From: Bacillota bacterium
GTDB taxonomy: Bacteria > Bacillota > Ch66 > Ch109
NCBI GenBank assembly: GCA_013178275.1
Contig: JABLWZ010000031.1
Coordinates: 1 to 40,084, forward strand
DNA: 40,084 bases
Direction: 5' to 3'
The notes below the pieces were generated by a model. The model searched no databases, was not told where the DNA came from, and saw only the letters and a program-made list of their open reading frames with translations. The position numbers and the translations under genes were made by a program. Below are positions 1-7,460 of this stretch, in pieces; within the stretch, counting starts at the first letter, position 1; every line of letters begins with the position of its first letter.

Positions 1-163
1 CACACGAGGCCTAACCTCAAAGGTCAAGACGCTGCCCTCTGACTTGCGATAGGAATTCTATATTTCTTAGTAGATACCCTTCCGCTGTTATGCGGGGATT
101 TAACTGACTCTATTATACGAGGGTCAATCTAGTTGACCCTATTTCTCCGCAGGGCTCACCCAC
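1..163 (-). ncRNA. possible partial structured RNA sharing a 17-nt box with the RNA at 37.8 kb
   Basis: No gene is visible here. Read on the minus strand, 163 down to 147 is identical over 17 nt to 37805-37821 on the plus strand (GTGGGTGAGCCCTGCGG). As in the plus copy, a local hairpin follows: AGGGTCAA and TTGACCCT at 120-127 and 133-140. A small CCGC/GCGG hairpin follows further on. Beyond the box the two copies do not align well, and this one runs off the window edge. It may be a diverged or decayed relative of the 37.8-kb RNA, or the left part of an element outside the window. Confidence 0.35.
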
Positions 164-252
164 CAATTAGGGTTGATTGAATACTGGTGCAAGAGAAGAA
201 TCCCCAGTTTTGTCTATACCTTGGGACTTGGCGATAGCCAAGCTTTTTCCGC

Positions 253-281
253 AAAAAAATTCCCCCTTAAAGCAGGGGGAA
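253..281 (-). terminator. Rho-independent terminator of the flavoprotein gene
   Basis: On the minus strand an 8-bp stem (TTCCCCCT with AGGGGGAA, 260-267 and 274-281) with a 6-nt loop is followed by seven T residues at 253-259. It lies about 40 bp past the stop codon of the minus-strand flavoprotein gene. Confidence 0.85.
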
Positions 282-318
282 GAAGTGGAGGTGTACCATA
301 TAGCCCGGTTCGTTGAAA

Positions 319-1158
319 TCATTTCAAGGCTGGTTTAACCCACCAGTCCTTATCCGGGTAGGATTTCTGCACCTCTTTCAGGCGGTCCTTTTCAGCCAGG
401 AACCGGTGCTTCATCTCGACCAGCCATACATCGAAGTGCTCTTTCATTTCCTCTCTGGAAAAACGGCAGTAGTCCGCGCCCGAAAAGTCGGGAAGGTTGT
501 CCTGGTCCAGCACCCCCCGGGCGCCGCAGATGGGGCACTCCACCTCCCGGCCGGCCAGCAGCCGGAACAGGTCCGATCCGCAGTAAACGCACTCCCGGGC
601 CCCTGCCCGGTGCTCCCGGCTGCCAAACAGGTCTTTCCCCAGGACGCGGGCGTATTCGAGGTTGCCCGCGTCCAGCAGCGACTCCCCCGGCAGGGTGGCG
701 TGAACCTGCCAGCAGTCGACCAGGCGCATCTTGAGCAGCCGCGGCAGCACCAGGGAAGCAGCCCGGCTGTAGCCCTCCCAGCCCTTTTGCCCATAGGGGA
801 TCACTATCACGCAGGGCTTGCCCTCGGTGTGCTTCGAGAAGTTCTCCGCCCCCACCAGGCGGTCGCACAGCATCTTGTAGCACCCGTGCGGCCCCAGGAG
901 ATACACCGGGATCCCGATGACCAGCGCGTCCGCTTCCTTGATCCGGCCCATCACAAAATTGAAGTCGTCTTTCAGTGGACAGGGGGTGTCGGGCTGCAGG
1001 CAACGATAGCATGCCCGACAGGACTCGAGCCTCATTTCGGGCAGCCTTATCAATTCCAGCTTGCACTCCCCGGGTACGCTGCCCATTATCTCCCTGACCA
1101 GCAGCTCGCTGTTGCCCAGCCGGCGGTGGGAAACCACCAGGCCGAGGACCTTTTTCAT
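319..1158 (-). CDS. iron-sulfur flavoprotein / NAD(P)H-dependent FMN reductase with zinc-ribbon insert
   Basis: This 279-aa protein has the flavodoxin-like fold of the NADPH-dependent FMN reductase family. The N-terminus is a flavodoxin-type beta strand, and residues 47-60 carry Cys47, Cys50, Cys53 and Cys60, a CX2CX2CX6C pattern matching the compact 4Fe-4S motif of iron-sulfur flavoproteins. Residues 190-211 add two CxxC pairs (Cys190/193 and Cys208/211), a rubredoxin or zinc-ribbon-like insertion not present in the second such protein at 32471-33046. The ATG has a GAGGTCA-like ribosome site upstream. It probably carries electrons in the cytoplasm of an anaerobe; the substrate is not indicated. 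It ends just before a strong terminator and may be cotranscribed with the thioesterase upstream. Confidence 0.85.
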   Translation of the reverse strand: MKKVLGLVVSHRRLGNSELLVREIMGSVPGECKLELIRLPEMRLESCRACYRCLQPDTPCPLKDDFNFVMGRIKEADALVIGIPVYLLGPHGCYKMLCDRLVGAENFSKHTEGKPCVIVIPYGQKGWEGYSRAASLVLPRLLKMRLVDCWQVHATLPGESLLDAGNLEYARVLGKDLFGSREHRAGARECVYCGSDLFRLLAGREVECPICGARGVLDQDNLPDFSGADYCRFSREEMKEHFDVWLVEMKHRFLAEKDRLKEVQKSYPDKDWWVKPALK

Positions 1159-1224
1159 AGTCGTGACCTCGCTTCCCTTCGTTTAAAAAACCGGGTTCAA
1201 CAACAATTAACTTTTGCGTTCGAC

Positions 1225-1710
1225 TTAATCGATGAACTTGGGCGGCAGCGGCTTATACCCCATGGCCTCCACCGCCTGGTTGATGGTCTGCAGCCCGGGG
1301 GTGACCATCTGCTTGGACGTCCCGTGGGCCAGGCGCCGACCGTGGCTGTCGACCACCGAGGCCTCCGCCAGGCATACGCTGCGTCCCGCCTTGATCCGCC
1401 GGCCTTCCACCACCAGCCGCCCGTCTTTCACCGGGGACAGGTTGTCGACCTTCAGGTCCAGCGATATCAGCCCCGCGTTCTCTTCGACCTCACAGTAGAC
1501 GGCCCAGTAAGCCGCGGTGTCGATCAGCGAGGAGTAGACCCCGCCGTGGATCCCCCCGAACGGGTTCAGGTGTTTGTCTTCCATATCGACCTCCACCCGC
1601 GCGTAGCCGATGTCCAGCTCCTTTACCTCCATGGACAGCAGCCGAAAGTAGGGACCCTGGTTGATAAGTTCGATGACCGCCTTGATGTGCTCCGGGTTCA
1701 GCCTCCGCAA
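1225..1710 (-). CDS. PaaI-type hotdog thioesterase
   Basis: The product (about 161 aa) is a single-domain hotdog-fold thioesterase of the PaaI/YdiI group. The family signature NPFGGIHGG-xxx-SLIDTA lies around residues 50-67, with the active-site region on the long helix that follows; such enzymes hydrolyse acyl-CoA thioesters. Start choice: a GTG at 1719 directly abuts the AAGGAGG ribosome site and is too close to work, whereas a TTG at 1710 sits 9 nt beyond it, so I place the start there. The gene lies between the TetR regulator and the flavoprotein, all on the minus strand. A palindromic operator-like site 65 bp upstream suggests control by the TetR protein, as is common for acyl-CoA genes. 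Confidence 0.88.
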   Translation of the reverse strand: MRRLNPEHIKAVIELINQGPYFRLLSMEVKELDIGYARVEVDMEDKHLNPFGGIHGGVYSSLIDTAAYWAVYCEVEENAGLISLDLKVDNLSPVKDGRLVVEGRRIKAGRSVCLAEASVVDSHGRRLAHGTSKQMVTPGLQTINQAVEAMGYKPLPPKFID

Positions 1711-1774
1711 AAGAACCACCCTCCTTAAAGACTCGCGAATAAAACGACAGTAAGTTTGTTATTTAAAAGATGCC

Positions 1775-1790
1775 GAACGTACAGACGTTC
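1775..1790 (-). promoter_or_regulatory. palindromic operator-like site upstream of the thioesterase
   Basis: A perfect inverted repeat GAACGT-N4-ACGTTC lies between the end of the TetR gene and the thioesterase start. A diverged copy at 2483-2499, upstream of the TetR gene, matches 13 of 17 positions over 1775-1791. The pairing of the two sites suggests they are the binding sites of this TetR regulator. Confidence 0.6.
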
Positions 1791-1867
1791 ATTAATTGGA
1801 TAAAATAATCGGCACACTGTTGAACGGGTTAGTACTGACGTGGTTCAAAAGCCGTGCCCCGAATAAT

Positions 1868-2470
1868 CTACATTCTTTTCAGCAGGCCGTTGGCCAGGGT
1901 TTCGTGGAAGGAGATAACCATCTCGGTCATCTCTTCCTTGGTGATGGCCTTTAACACTATCCACTTGTAGAGGAGAAACTTCTCCACCGCCAGGATGGAG
2001 TGGGCGACCGGGGAGGCCGGGACCTGGTTGAAGGCCCCCTTCCTGATCCCGTACTCGATGTTGTGGGTATAGAACTCGAGCAGCTTATCCTCGAACTGCT
2101 TCAGGCACTGGTCGATGGCGTCGCTCGCCCCCGCCACCCGGCTGTACAGTTCCGACAGCTTCTCGTTCGCGGCGAAAACCTCCATGGTCACCCGCTTGGT
2201 CTCGATAAACCGCTTGGACAGGTCTTTCTCGGTCACGTAGTAGCTGTTGATGCCGGAGATGATCTGGTCCGCGAACCCCTCCAGGAGCGCCTTCAGGATG
2301 TCTTCCTTGTCGGCGAAGTAGTTGTAGAAGGTCCCGGTGCCAAACCCAGACTTCAAGATGATGTCCCGCACCGGGGTGTCGAAATATCCTTTCTCGACGA
2401 ACAGATCGAGCGCGCACTCCAGCAGGCGCTGCCGCCGTTCCTGATTCTGCCTGGATTTCTCTAGGGGCAT
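1868..2470 (-). CDS. TetR/AcrR family transcriptional regulator
   Basis: A 200-aa TetR-family repressor. The N-terminal helix-turn-helix covers about residues 13-58 and ends in the typical G-TGTFYNYF-KEDIL recognition helix; the remaining alpha-helical part is the ligand and dimer domain. The open frame extends upstream to 2551, but the ATG at 2470 has a GGAGGG ribosome site at proper spacing and begins the protein in the usual place for the family. Neighbouring thioesterase and flavoprotein genes lie downstream on the same strand. Operator-like sites in front of this gene and of the thioesterase suggest autoregulation and control of the downstream genes, perhaps in response to acyl-CoAs (inference). 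Confidence 0.92.
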   Translation of the reverse strand: MPLEKSRQNQERRQRLLECALDLFVEKGYFDTPVRDIILKSGFGTGTFYNYFADKEDILKALLEGFADQIISGINSYYVTEKDLSKRFIETKRVTMEVFAANEKLSELYSRVAGASDAIDQCLKQFEDKLLEFYTHNIEYGIRKGAFNQVPASPVAHSILAVEKFLLYKWIVLKAITKEEMTEMVISFHETLANGLLKRM

Positions 2471-2482
2471 CCCGATCCCTCC

Positions 2483-2499
2483 GAGTGTACATTCGTTCA
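2483..2499 (-). promoter_or_regulatory. operator-like site upstream of the TetR gene
   Basis: GAGTGTACATTCGTTCA on the plus strand matches 13 of 17 positions of 1775-1791. It sits just upstream of the ribosome site of the TetR gene, where a bound repressor would block its own transcription. Confidence 0.5.
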
Positions 2500-2616
2500 G
2501 TTTGATTTTATCATGACCTGATACGGCAGTCAACCGATGGCCCGATGACATTTTTTTATCGGCTTAAGCCAATAATGAAGCTGTAGCGGCGTGAAGAAAG
2601 GAGGGCGTGCATCCGG

Positions 2617-3803
2617 GTGTCCGGTATGAATCAGATGCGGATTGTCATCGGTTCCGAGTCGTTTTATCCGAATATCTCCGGGGTGTCGGTGACCGCCTTT
2701 AACCTAGCCGGTTACCTCGCCGGCAACGGCCACCAGGTGATGGTGATAGCCCCGTCACCCAACCACCGAAGCTTTCGCGAGCGGTTCCCCGAGAAGTTTA
2801 CGGTCTGCCGGGTGGGGTCGATGCCCAACCCTTTTCGGCGCGGCTTCCGGAGACGGTCTATCCCCGGCTGGAGGTCAGGAGGCTGCTGGGAGAATGGCGT
2901 CCCGACGTGATACACCTGCAGGACCCGACCTCCATCGGGAGCGCCCTGCTGCACCAGGCCCGGGCGCTGGGGCTGCCGGTGGTCAGCAGCCACCACTTCA
3001 CGTTCGACTACGTGCTGGCCTACCTTTGGTTTCTGAAACCGGTTCATCCCCTCATCCTGCATAGACTGAGTCTCCGGACGATCGACTTTTACAACCGGTG
3101 CAGCTACGTGATCTGTCCCAGCGAAACGGTCAAGCGGGAGCTGATGGATGCGGGGCTGCGCACACCCGTGACCGCGGTCTCCAACGGTGTCAACCTGAGC
3201 CGTTTTTTCACCTACGAACCGCCGGGATACGCCCGTTCGTACTTCCAGCTGCCCAGCGTACCGCTGGTCCTCTACGTGGGAAGGATGGACCTGGACAAAA
3301 ACCTCGAGATACTGCTGCAGGCGGTACCCCGGGTGCTGGAAAGGGTCAGCGCCCACTTCGTGCTCTGCGGTCAGGGCAACCGGACCAAAAGCCTCAAGCG
3401 GCTGGTGGGAAGGGCCGGGCTGGCCGGAAAGGTGACCTTCCTGGGACCGTTCGATTACCGCAGCCGCGAGCTTCCCCGGGTGTACCGGATGGCGTCCTGT
3501 TTCGTCATCCCCTCGGGGATCGAGACCCAGAGCATAGTCACCCTGGAGGCTATGGCCTCCGGGCTGCCGGTAGTGGCGGCCCGGGCGGGGGCGCTCCCGG
3601 AACTGGTGGCGGACCAGGACAACGGTCTGCTGTTCGCTCCTGACGACCCGTCGGAACTGGCCGAAAAGATCTGCCGGGTTCTTACCGATGAGGAGATGCG
3701 CCAGCGGATGGGGAGGAGGAGCCTGGAAAAGGCGGTACTGCACGACATGAACGGGAGCCTGTCCCGGATCGAGTCGATCTACAGTCAAGTGGTGTTGCAA
3801 TGA
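2617..3803 (+). CDS. GT4-family glycosyltransferase, interrupted by a -1 frameshift
   Basis: The protein is a GT-B fold, family 4 glycosyltransferase of about 395 aa. The N-terminal domain starts at GTG 2617 (AAAGGAGGG upstream) with the usual ESFYPNISGVS motif and reads to about 2835. The rest of the protein continues in the -1 frame, where residues of type PETVYPRLEVRRLL lead directly into the DVIHLQDP segment and then into the C-terminal domain with an EX7E motif (E-TQSIVTL-E). Without a shift the first frame stops at 2908-2910. The shift point coincides with CCCTTTT at 2829-2835, which in the incoming frame is C CCT TTT, a classical slippery heptamer. It could be a decayed gene, a sequence error or programmed frameshifting. 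The stop overlaps the deacetylase start by 4 nt. Confidence 0.82.
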
Positions 3804-4600
3804 AACTGCGTAAATTATTGTCGATTTTTGCCGGGCTGGTTCTCCTTTTTTTAATAATTTTGGCTTATAATTACAGCATAATACCTACCTCACCTTACAC
3901 CTGGCTGAGCGAGGCGTATGTGCCGGGGCGTGGGGACCGGGTCCTGGTCTTCGCCCCGCACCCCGACGATGAGACCATCGCGGCAGGCGGGTACATCAGC
4001 CGCTCGGTGCAGGCGGGAGCGCTGCTGAAGATAGTCCTGGTGACCGACGGCAACCGGCACGGGCTCGAAGCAAAAAGGTACCAGGAGTTCCGCACCGCGA
4101 CCGGGCTGCTGGGGGTCGCTCTCAATCAGCTGTCCTTCTGGGGGTACCCGGACGGTAAACTGGAAAGGCGCGCGGGGGACCTGGAGGTCCAGGTCGACAG
4201 CGAGATGCGGGGCTTCAAGCCGACCGTCGTCGTCTACCCTCACCCAGCCGACCGGCACCCCGACCACGCCGTGCTGGGACGGGTGGTCGAGAAGCTGCTG
4301 CCGGGGATGCTGGAGACTGACCCGACTATCGTGCCTTACCGCTACCTGGTCCATTACCGGCAGTACCCCCGGTACAGCCTGGCGGGCAGACCGACAGTGC
4401 TGCTGCCGCCGCCCTCGCTGCTCGGCATAGACCAGCAGTGGATGACTTACCGGCTGACACCCGAGGAGAAGATGGTCAAGCGGCTGGCGCTCGATTCATA
4501 CCGGACCCAACTGAAGAACCCCTTTTTAAGACCCCTGCTGCATAACCTGCTGCGTGACAACGAGCTGATGGCTTTGAGGAAGACCATCAGGAAGGAGTAA
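3800..4600 (+). CDS. membrane-anchored PIG-L/LmbE-type deacetylase
   Basis: This 266-aa protein has an N-terminal membrane segment (about residues 7-23) and a PIG-L deacetylase domain. The zinc site is visible as PHPDDE at residues 53-58 and a second cluster HP-DRHPDH near residue 150. Members remove N-acetyl groups from GlcNAc-containing glycolipids or glycoconjugates. ATGA overlap with the upstream glycosyltransferase indicates translational coupling, so the pair probably adds and then de-N-acetylates a sugar, in the manner of BshA/BshB or GPI-type chemistry. The membrane anchor argues for a lipid-linked substrate rather than a soluble one such as the bacillithiol precursor. Confidence 0.88.
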   Translation: MKLRKLLSIFAGLVLLFLIILAYNYSIIPTSPYTWLSEAYVPGRGDRVLVFAPHPDDETIAAGGYISRSVQAGALLKIVLVTDGNRHGLEAKRYQEFRTATGLLGVALNQLSFWGYPDGKLERRAGDLEVQVDSEMRGFKPTVVVYPHPADRHPDHAVLGRVVEKLLPGMLETDPTIVPYRYLVHYRQYPRYSLAGRPTVLLPPPSLLGIDQQWMTYRLTPEEKMVKRLALDSYRTQLKNPFLRPLLHNLLRDNELMALRKTIRKE

Positions 4601-4649
4601 GTAGATTGACGGGCTTAGATGATGTCAGGACCGCTTTTGGGTGCGGGGC

Positions 4650-5411
4650 ATGATAAGTCTCTATCGTTTCCTTAAAGGCCTGGGGATGTTCGGGATCTTT
4701 CTCAGCATCTTCCTGGAAAACACGGGAGTCCCTTTCCCGACCGAGCTGGCCTATCTCTACTCGGTGCATCTTATAGGAGAGGGACATTCTTACTGGCTGC
4801 TGCTTTCGCTGCTGGTGGCCGGCCACGTCATCGGCAGCAGTGTCGCCTATGCCATGGGGTACTGGGGCGAGGTGTTTCTGACCAACCGCTTCGGCAGCCG
4901 GGAGAAGTTCGCCCGGACCAACGAGCGGCTGCACCGGTGGTACTCCAAGTACGGTGCGGCGACCGTTTTCATCACCCGCTTCGTCGGCTACGTCCGGCCC
5001 TGGTCCTCGTTCGTCGCCGGCTTCGCCAAGGTCAACTTCCTGGTATTCCTGTTCTGGACTCTGCTCGGGTCGATAATATTCAGTGTGATACTGCTGGAAT
5101 TCACCGTACTGCTGGTGCAGCTGTGGCATAAGCTCCCGCTGTTTCTGAAGATCCTGGTCGGTTCGGGATTCCTGATCTCCATCACCCTGGTCTTCCTGGT
5201 TAAGATTCTCTGGGACCGTCACCGCCATCGGCTTTCGTCTGAACCGGAGGCTGGGGAGCGTCAGGAGACTGGTGGGCCTCAGGAGACTGATGGGCCTCAG
5301 GGGACTGGGGAGCATCCGGAGACTGGGGAGCATCCGGAGACTGGGGAACACCCGGAGCCGGTTGATCTGGATGAGGCTGAGCCGGCAGGTCGGCCGGATT
5401 GGAGGACTTGA
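4650..5411 (+). CDS. DedA-family membrane protein with repetitive hydrophilic tail
   Basis: The first 195 residues form a DedA/SNARE-associated membrane protein: the FLENTGVPFPTE motif, a GxxxGSxxAYxxGYWG segment, the FxRFVGYVRPWSSFVAG motif and several membrane helices. DedA proteins act in lipid carrier or phospholipid flipping. The C-terminal 55 residues are a low-complexity tail of 6-residue repeats (ETGGPQ, GTGEHP types), unusual for the family. ATG 4650 is preferred over GTG 4641, though neither has a perfect ribosome site. The last 212 bp overlap the end of the convergent tatA gene. It follows the glycosyltransferase/deacetylase pair, which fits a glycolipid role. Confidence 0.85.
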   Translation: MISLYRFLKGLGMFGIFLSIFLENTGVPFPTELAYLYSVHLIGEGHSYWLLLSLLVAGHVIGSSVAYAMGYWGEVFLTNRFGSREKFARTNERLHRWYSKYGAATVFITRFVGYVRPWSSFVAGFAKVNFLVFLFWTLLGSIIFSVILLEFTVLLVQLWHKLPLFLKILVGSGFLISITLVFLVKILWDRHRHRLSSEPEAGERQETGGPQETDGPQGTGEHPETGEHPETGEHPEPVDLDEAEPAGRPDWRT

Positions 5412-5664
5412 TCATATCTTCCAGGGGCATCGGCTTGCTTTCGACCGCGGTCGAAGACCCGGTCCCCGGGGCGATGCTGGTATCCGCGAATTCCTGGTTG
5501 ATCTGTTTCTGCACGTCAGCGGCGTACTTCTTGAATTCTCTTGTATATTTGCCGATTCCGCGGGCGATTTCCGGCAGCTTCTGGGGGCCAAAAACCATCA
5601 GCGCGATAATCATGATGAGCAGAAGTTCTCCGCCCCCGATGTCCAGGAATCCTAGCACTGTCAT
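5200..5664 (-). CDS. tatA: TatA/TatB-type twin-arginine translocase component
   Basis: A 154-aa Sec-independent translocase subunit. The N-terminal membrane helix (about residues 9-24) is followed by the hinge motif FGPQKLPE at 25-32 and an amphipathic helix up to about residue 60. The C-terminal third is an extended Pro/Ser/Glu/Asp tail made of hexapeptide repeats (PQSPDA, PQSPEA, HQSPEA). Of three candidate starts, ATG 5664 has the right distance (8 nt) from the AAGGAG site; GTG 5673 and ATG 5670 are too close. No tatC is in the window. The tail-coding DNA is shared antisense with the tail of the DedA gene. Confidence 0.9.
   Translation of the reverse strand: MTVLGFLDIGGGELLLIMIIALMVFGPQKLPEIARGIGKYTREFKKYAADVQKQINQEFADTSIAPGTGSSTAVESKPMPLEDMIKSSNPADLPAQPHPDQPAPGVPQSPDAPQSPDAPQSPEAHQSPEAHQSPDAPQPPVQTKADGGDGPRES
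5235..5365. repeat. 18-bp tandem repeat coding on both strands
   Basis: About six to seven degenerate copies of an 18-bp unit of the kind GGAGACTGGGGAGCATCC lie in tandem. The plus strand codes the hexapeptide repeats in the DedA tail and the minus strand the hexapeptide repeats in the TatA tail. Since 18 is divisible by three, repeat number can change without breaking either frame. Confidence 0.8.
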
Positions 5665-5807
5665 CAACATCACTCCTTCGGATAATATTATAGTGCAAAA
5701 CCCCGGTTATGTCCTAATAAAATGCATCGTTCAGCATTAAGCTTTTCCTTTCTGCGGCCGGTTATGGTATATTTTAATAATAAATAACTGCAAGCGGTGG
5801 TTGAGGT

Positions 5808-6707
5808 ATGAACTTAAACCTTCTAAACAGTTTTGTCCGAGTGGTGGACCGGCAGAGCCTTTCCGCGGCGGCGAGAGACCTCTTCCTGACCCAGCCCGCG
5901 GTCAGCAAACAGATCCAGACCCTGGAGGAGCTTTTCGGGGCCCAGCTCCTGGAGCGGGTCGGGCACCGCGTCCGTCCCACCGAGACCGGGGAGGTCCTGT
6001 ACCGCTACGCCCGGGAGATCCTGCGTCTGACCGAGGAGATGGAAGACGCCCTATCCCGCAGCACCTCTGAGGTCCAGGGGCGCCTGGTGATCGGCGCCAG
6101 CACCGTCCCCGGCAGCTACCTGCTGCCTTCGCTGATCGGGCGCTACAAGCAGGAGTACCCCCAGGTCAGGGTGACGATGGAGATCGGGGATACCGACAAG
6201 GTGATCGGACACCTGCTGGAGCAGCGTTTCGACCTGGCGGTGGTGGGGGCGATGGTGAAGCACCGCAAACTGGTCTGCTCTTTCTTCCGAGAGGACCAGC
6301 TGCGGCTGATCGTCTCTTCGGGACACCCGCTGGCCGGCAGGAAATCCGTCAGCACCCGTGAGATGCTGAAGGAAAAGCTGGTCTGGAGGGAAAAAGGCTC
6401 CGGGACCCGGACGGTGGTGGAGAACCGGCTGCTGGAAAAGGGACACAGCCTGAAGGAACTCGACATCGTCCTGGAGCTGGGCAGCACCGAGGCGATCATC
6501 TCGGCGGTGGAGGAGGGACTGGGGGCGGCGCTGGTCTCCAGCCTGGCGTCGGCCAAGAGCGAGGCCCTGGGACGGGTGGCCAGCCTGGACCTCGAGGACA
6601 TGGACATGAAGCGCCCGCTGTACCTGGTCTACCCCCGACAGAAGCACTACAGCCGGGCGGTGGCGTCCTTCCTGGAACTGTTCGATTCCTCTCCCGTCAA
6701 GGCATAG
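5808..6707 (+). CDS. LysR-family transcriptional regulator
   Basis: A 299-aa LysR regulator of normal length. The winged helix-turn-helix covers residues 1-60 (AARDLFLTQPAVSKQIQTLE) and the periplasmic-binding-protein-like effector domain about residues 90-295. Overall it resembles the CysL/CbbR-like group, including regulators linked to selenium metabolism in anaerobes, but the effector cannot be read from sequence. ATG 5808 has a GAGGT ribosome site. An inverted repeat GTTAT-N18-ATAAC at 5761-5788 could be its own operator. It diverges from tatA and converges on the flavin oxidoreductase, so its target is not obvious. Confidence 0.92.
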   Translation: MNLNLLNSFVRVVDRQSLSAAARDLFLTQPAVSKQIQTLEELFGAQLLERVGHRVRPTETGEVLYRYAREILRLTEEMEDALSRSTSEVQGRLVIGASTVPGSYLLPSLIGRYKQEYPQVRVTMEIGDTDKVIGHLLEQRFDLAVVGAMVKHRKLVCSFFREDQLRLIVSSGHPLAGRKSVSTREMLKEKLVWREKGSGTRTVVENRLLEKGHSLKELDIVLELGSTEAIISAVEEGLGAALVSSLASAKSEALGRVASLDLEDMDMKRPLYLVYPRQKHYSRAVASFLELFDSSPVKA

Positions 6708-6741
6708 GAGATCGGTATCTAAAAGGTCTCATGATAAACGG

Positions 6742-6768
6742 CCGCCGTCTGTGCAACGGCGGTTTGTT
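6742..6768 (+). terminator. probable terminator of the LysR gene
   Basis: A 7-bp stem CCGCCGT/ACGGCGG with a 7-nt loop is followed by TTTGTT. It lies 35 bp after the LysR stop and directly against the end of the convergent oxidoreductase gene. Confidence 0.65.
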
Positions 6769-6770
6769 CA

Positions 6771-7367
6771 TTACGACGCGGGGAAGTACCGGGAGACCGC
6801 TGACTCCACCTCCGACAGCCACTCCCGACGCTCTTCCAGGGTGCTGGTCACTATGACCGAAAAGGTCCGGCGGTAAAATTTAGTGACCCCGCAGAGGCCG
6901 AAGATGCAGTTCTTCCAGATCGTCTCCAGGGGGTCGCCGAAAACCCGCGCCTCCCTTTCGGGCGGGGTGTCGGCGGTGTTGAAGACCAGGGCGGCCCGCG
7001 CCTTGAGCAGGCCGTGGGGCACCCCTTCGCCGCTGTCCCCCTCGAGGAACTCGTAGGCCGCCCCGGGGCGGATGACCCGGTCGACCCAGCCCTTTAAAAC
7101 CGCGGGGGGCTGTCCCCACCAGTTGGGGTGGACGATGATTATCCCCTCGGCCCGGGATACCTCCTCGCAGTGCCGCGACACGACCGGGTCGAGCGAGGCG
7201 TTCCGGGGGATCTCACCCGCCGGGAGCAGTGGGTCGAAGGATTCCGAGTACAGGTCGTGAAAGAAGACCTGGTGCCCGTTCTTCCGCAGCGTTTCCACGG
7301 CGGTCCGGGCGATGGCGTGGTTGAAGCTGCCGGGCCGGGGGTGCCCGAGGATGACGGATATTTTCAC
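6771..7367 (-). CDS. flavodoxin-fold NAD(P)H oxidoreductase (KefF/YwrO type)
   Basis: A 198-aa member of the flavodoxin-like fold family that includes quinone reductases, KefF and general stress protein 14. Visible features are the N-terminal FMN loop GHPRPGSFNHA, the central HPNWWGQPPAVLKGWVDRV motif and the C-terminal helix. The open frame extends to 7685, but GTG 7367 has a GGAGG site six nucleotides upstream and begins exactly at the first strand of the fold. It stands alone, divergent from the methyltransferase gene. It most likely reduces quinones or similar electrophiles in the cytoplasm. Confidence 0.88.
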   Translation of the reverse strand: MKISVILGHPRPGSFNHAIARTAVETLRKNGHQVFFHDLYSESFDPLLPAGEIPRNASLDPVVSRHCEEVSRAEGIIIVHPNWWGQPPAVLKGWVDRVIRPGAAYEFLEGDSGEGVPHGLLKARAALVFNTADTPPEREARVFGDPLETIWKNCIFGLCGVTKFYRRTFSVIVTSTLEERREWLSEVESAVSRYFPAS

Positions 7368-7460
7368 TTGCAACCTCCGATTAAAAGTATTAATCTGGTA
7401 TTTAATTCCACCTTGATTATAAACGGGACGGCGGAAAAAAACATCGGTCTTCTGTGGGGG

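Noticed and set aside
313..1728. 471-aa plus-strand frame over the flavoprotein and thioesterase
   Set aside because: Antisense of two genes with clear families; rich in His, Gln, Pro and Arg.
5235..5365. CRISPR-like direct repeats
   Set aside because: The 18-bp units are contiguous without spacers and code for hexapeptide repeats.
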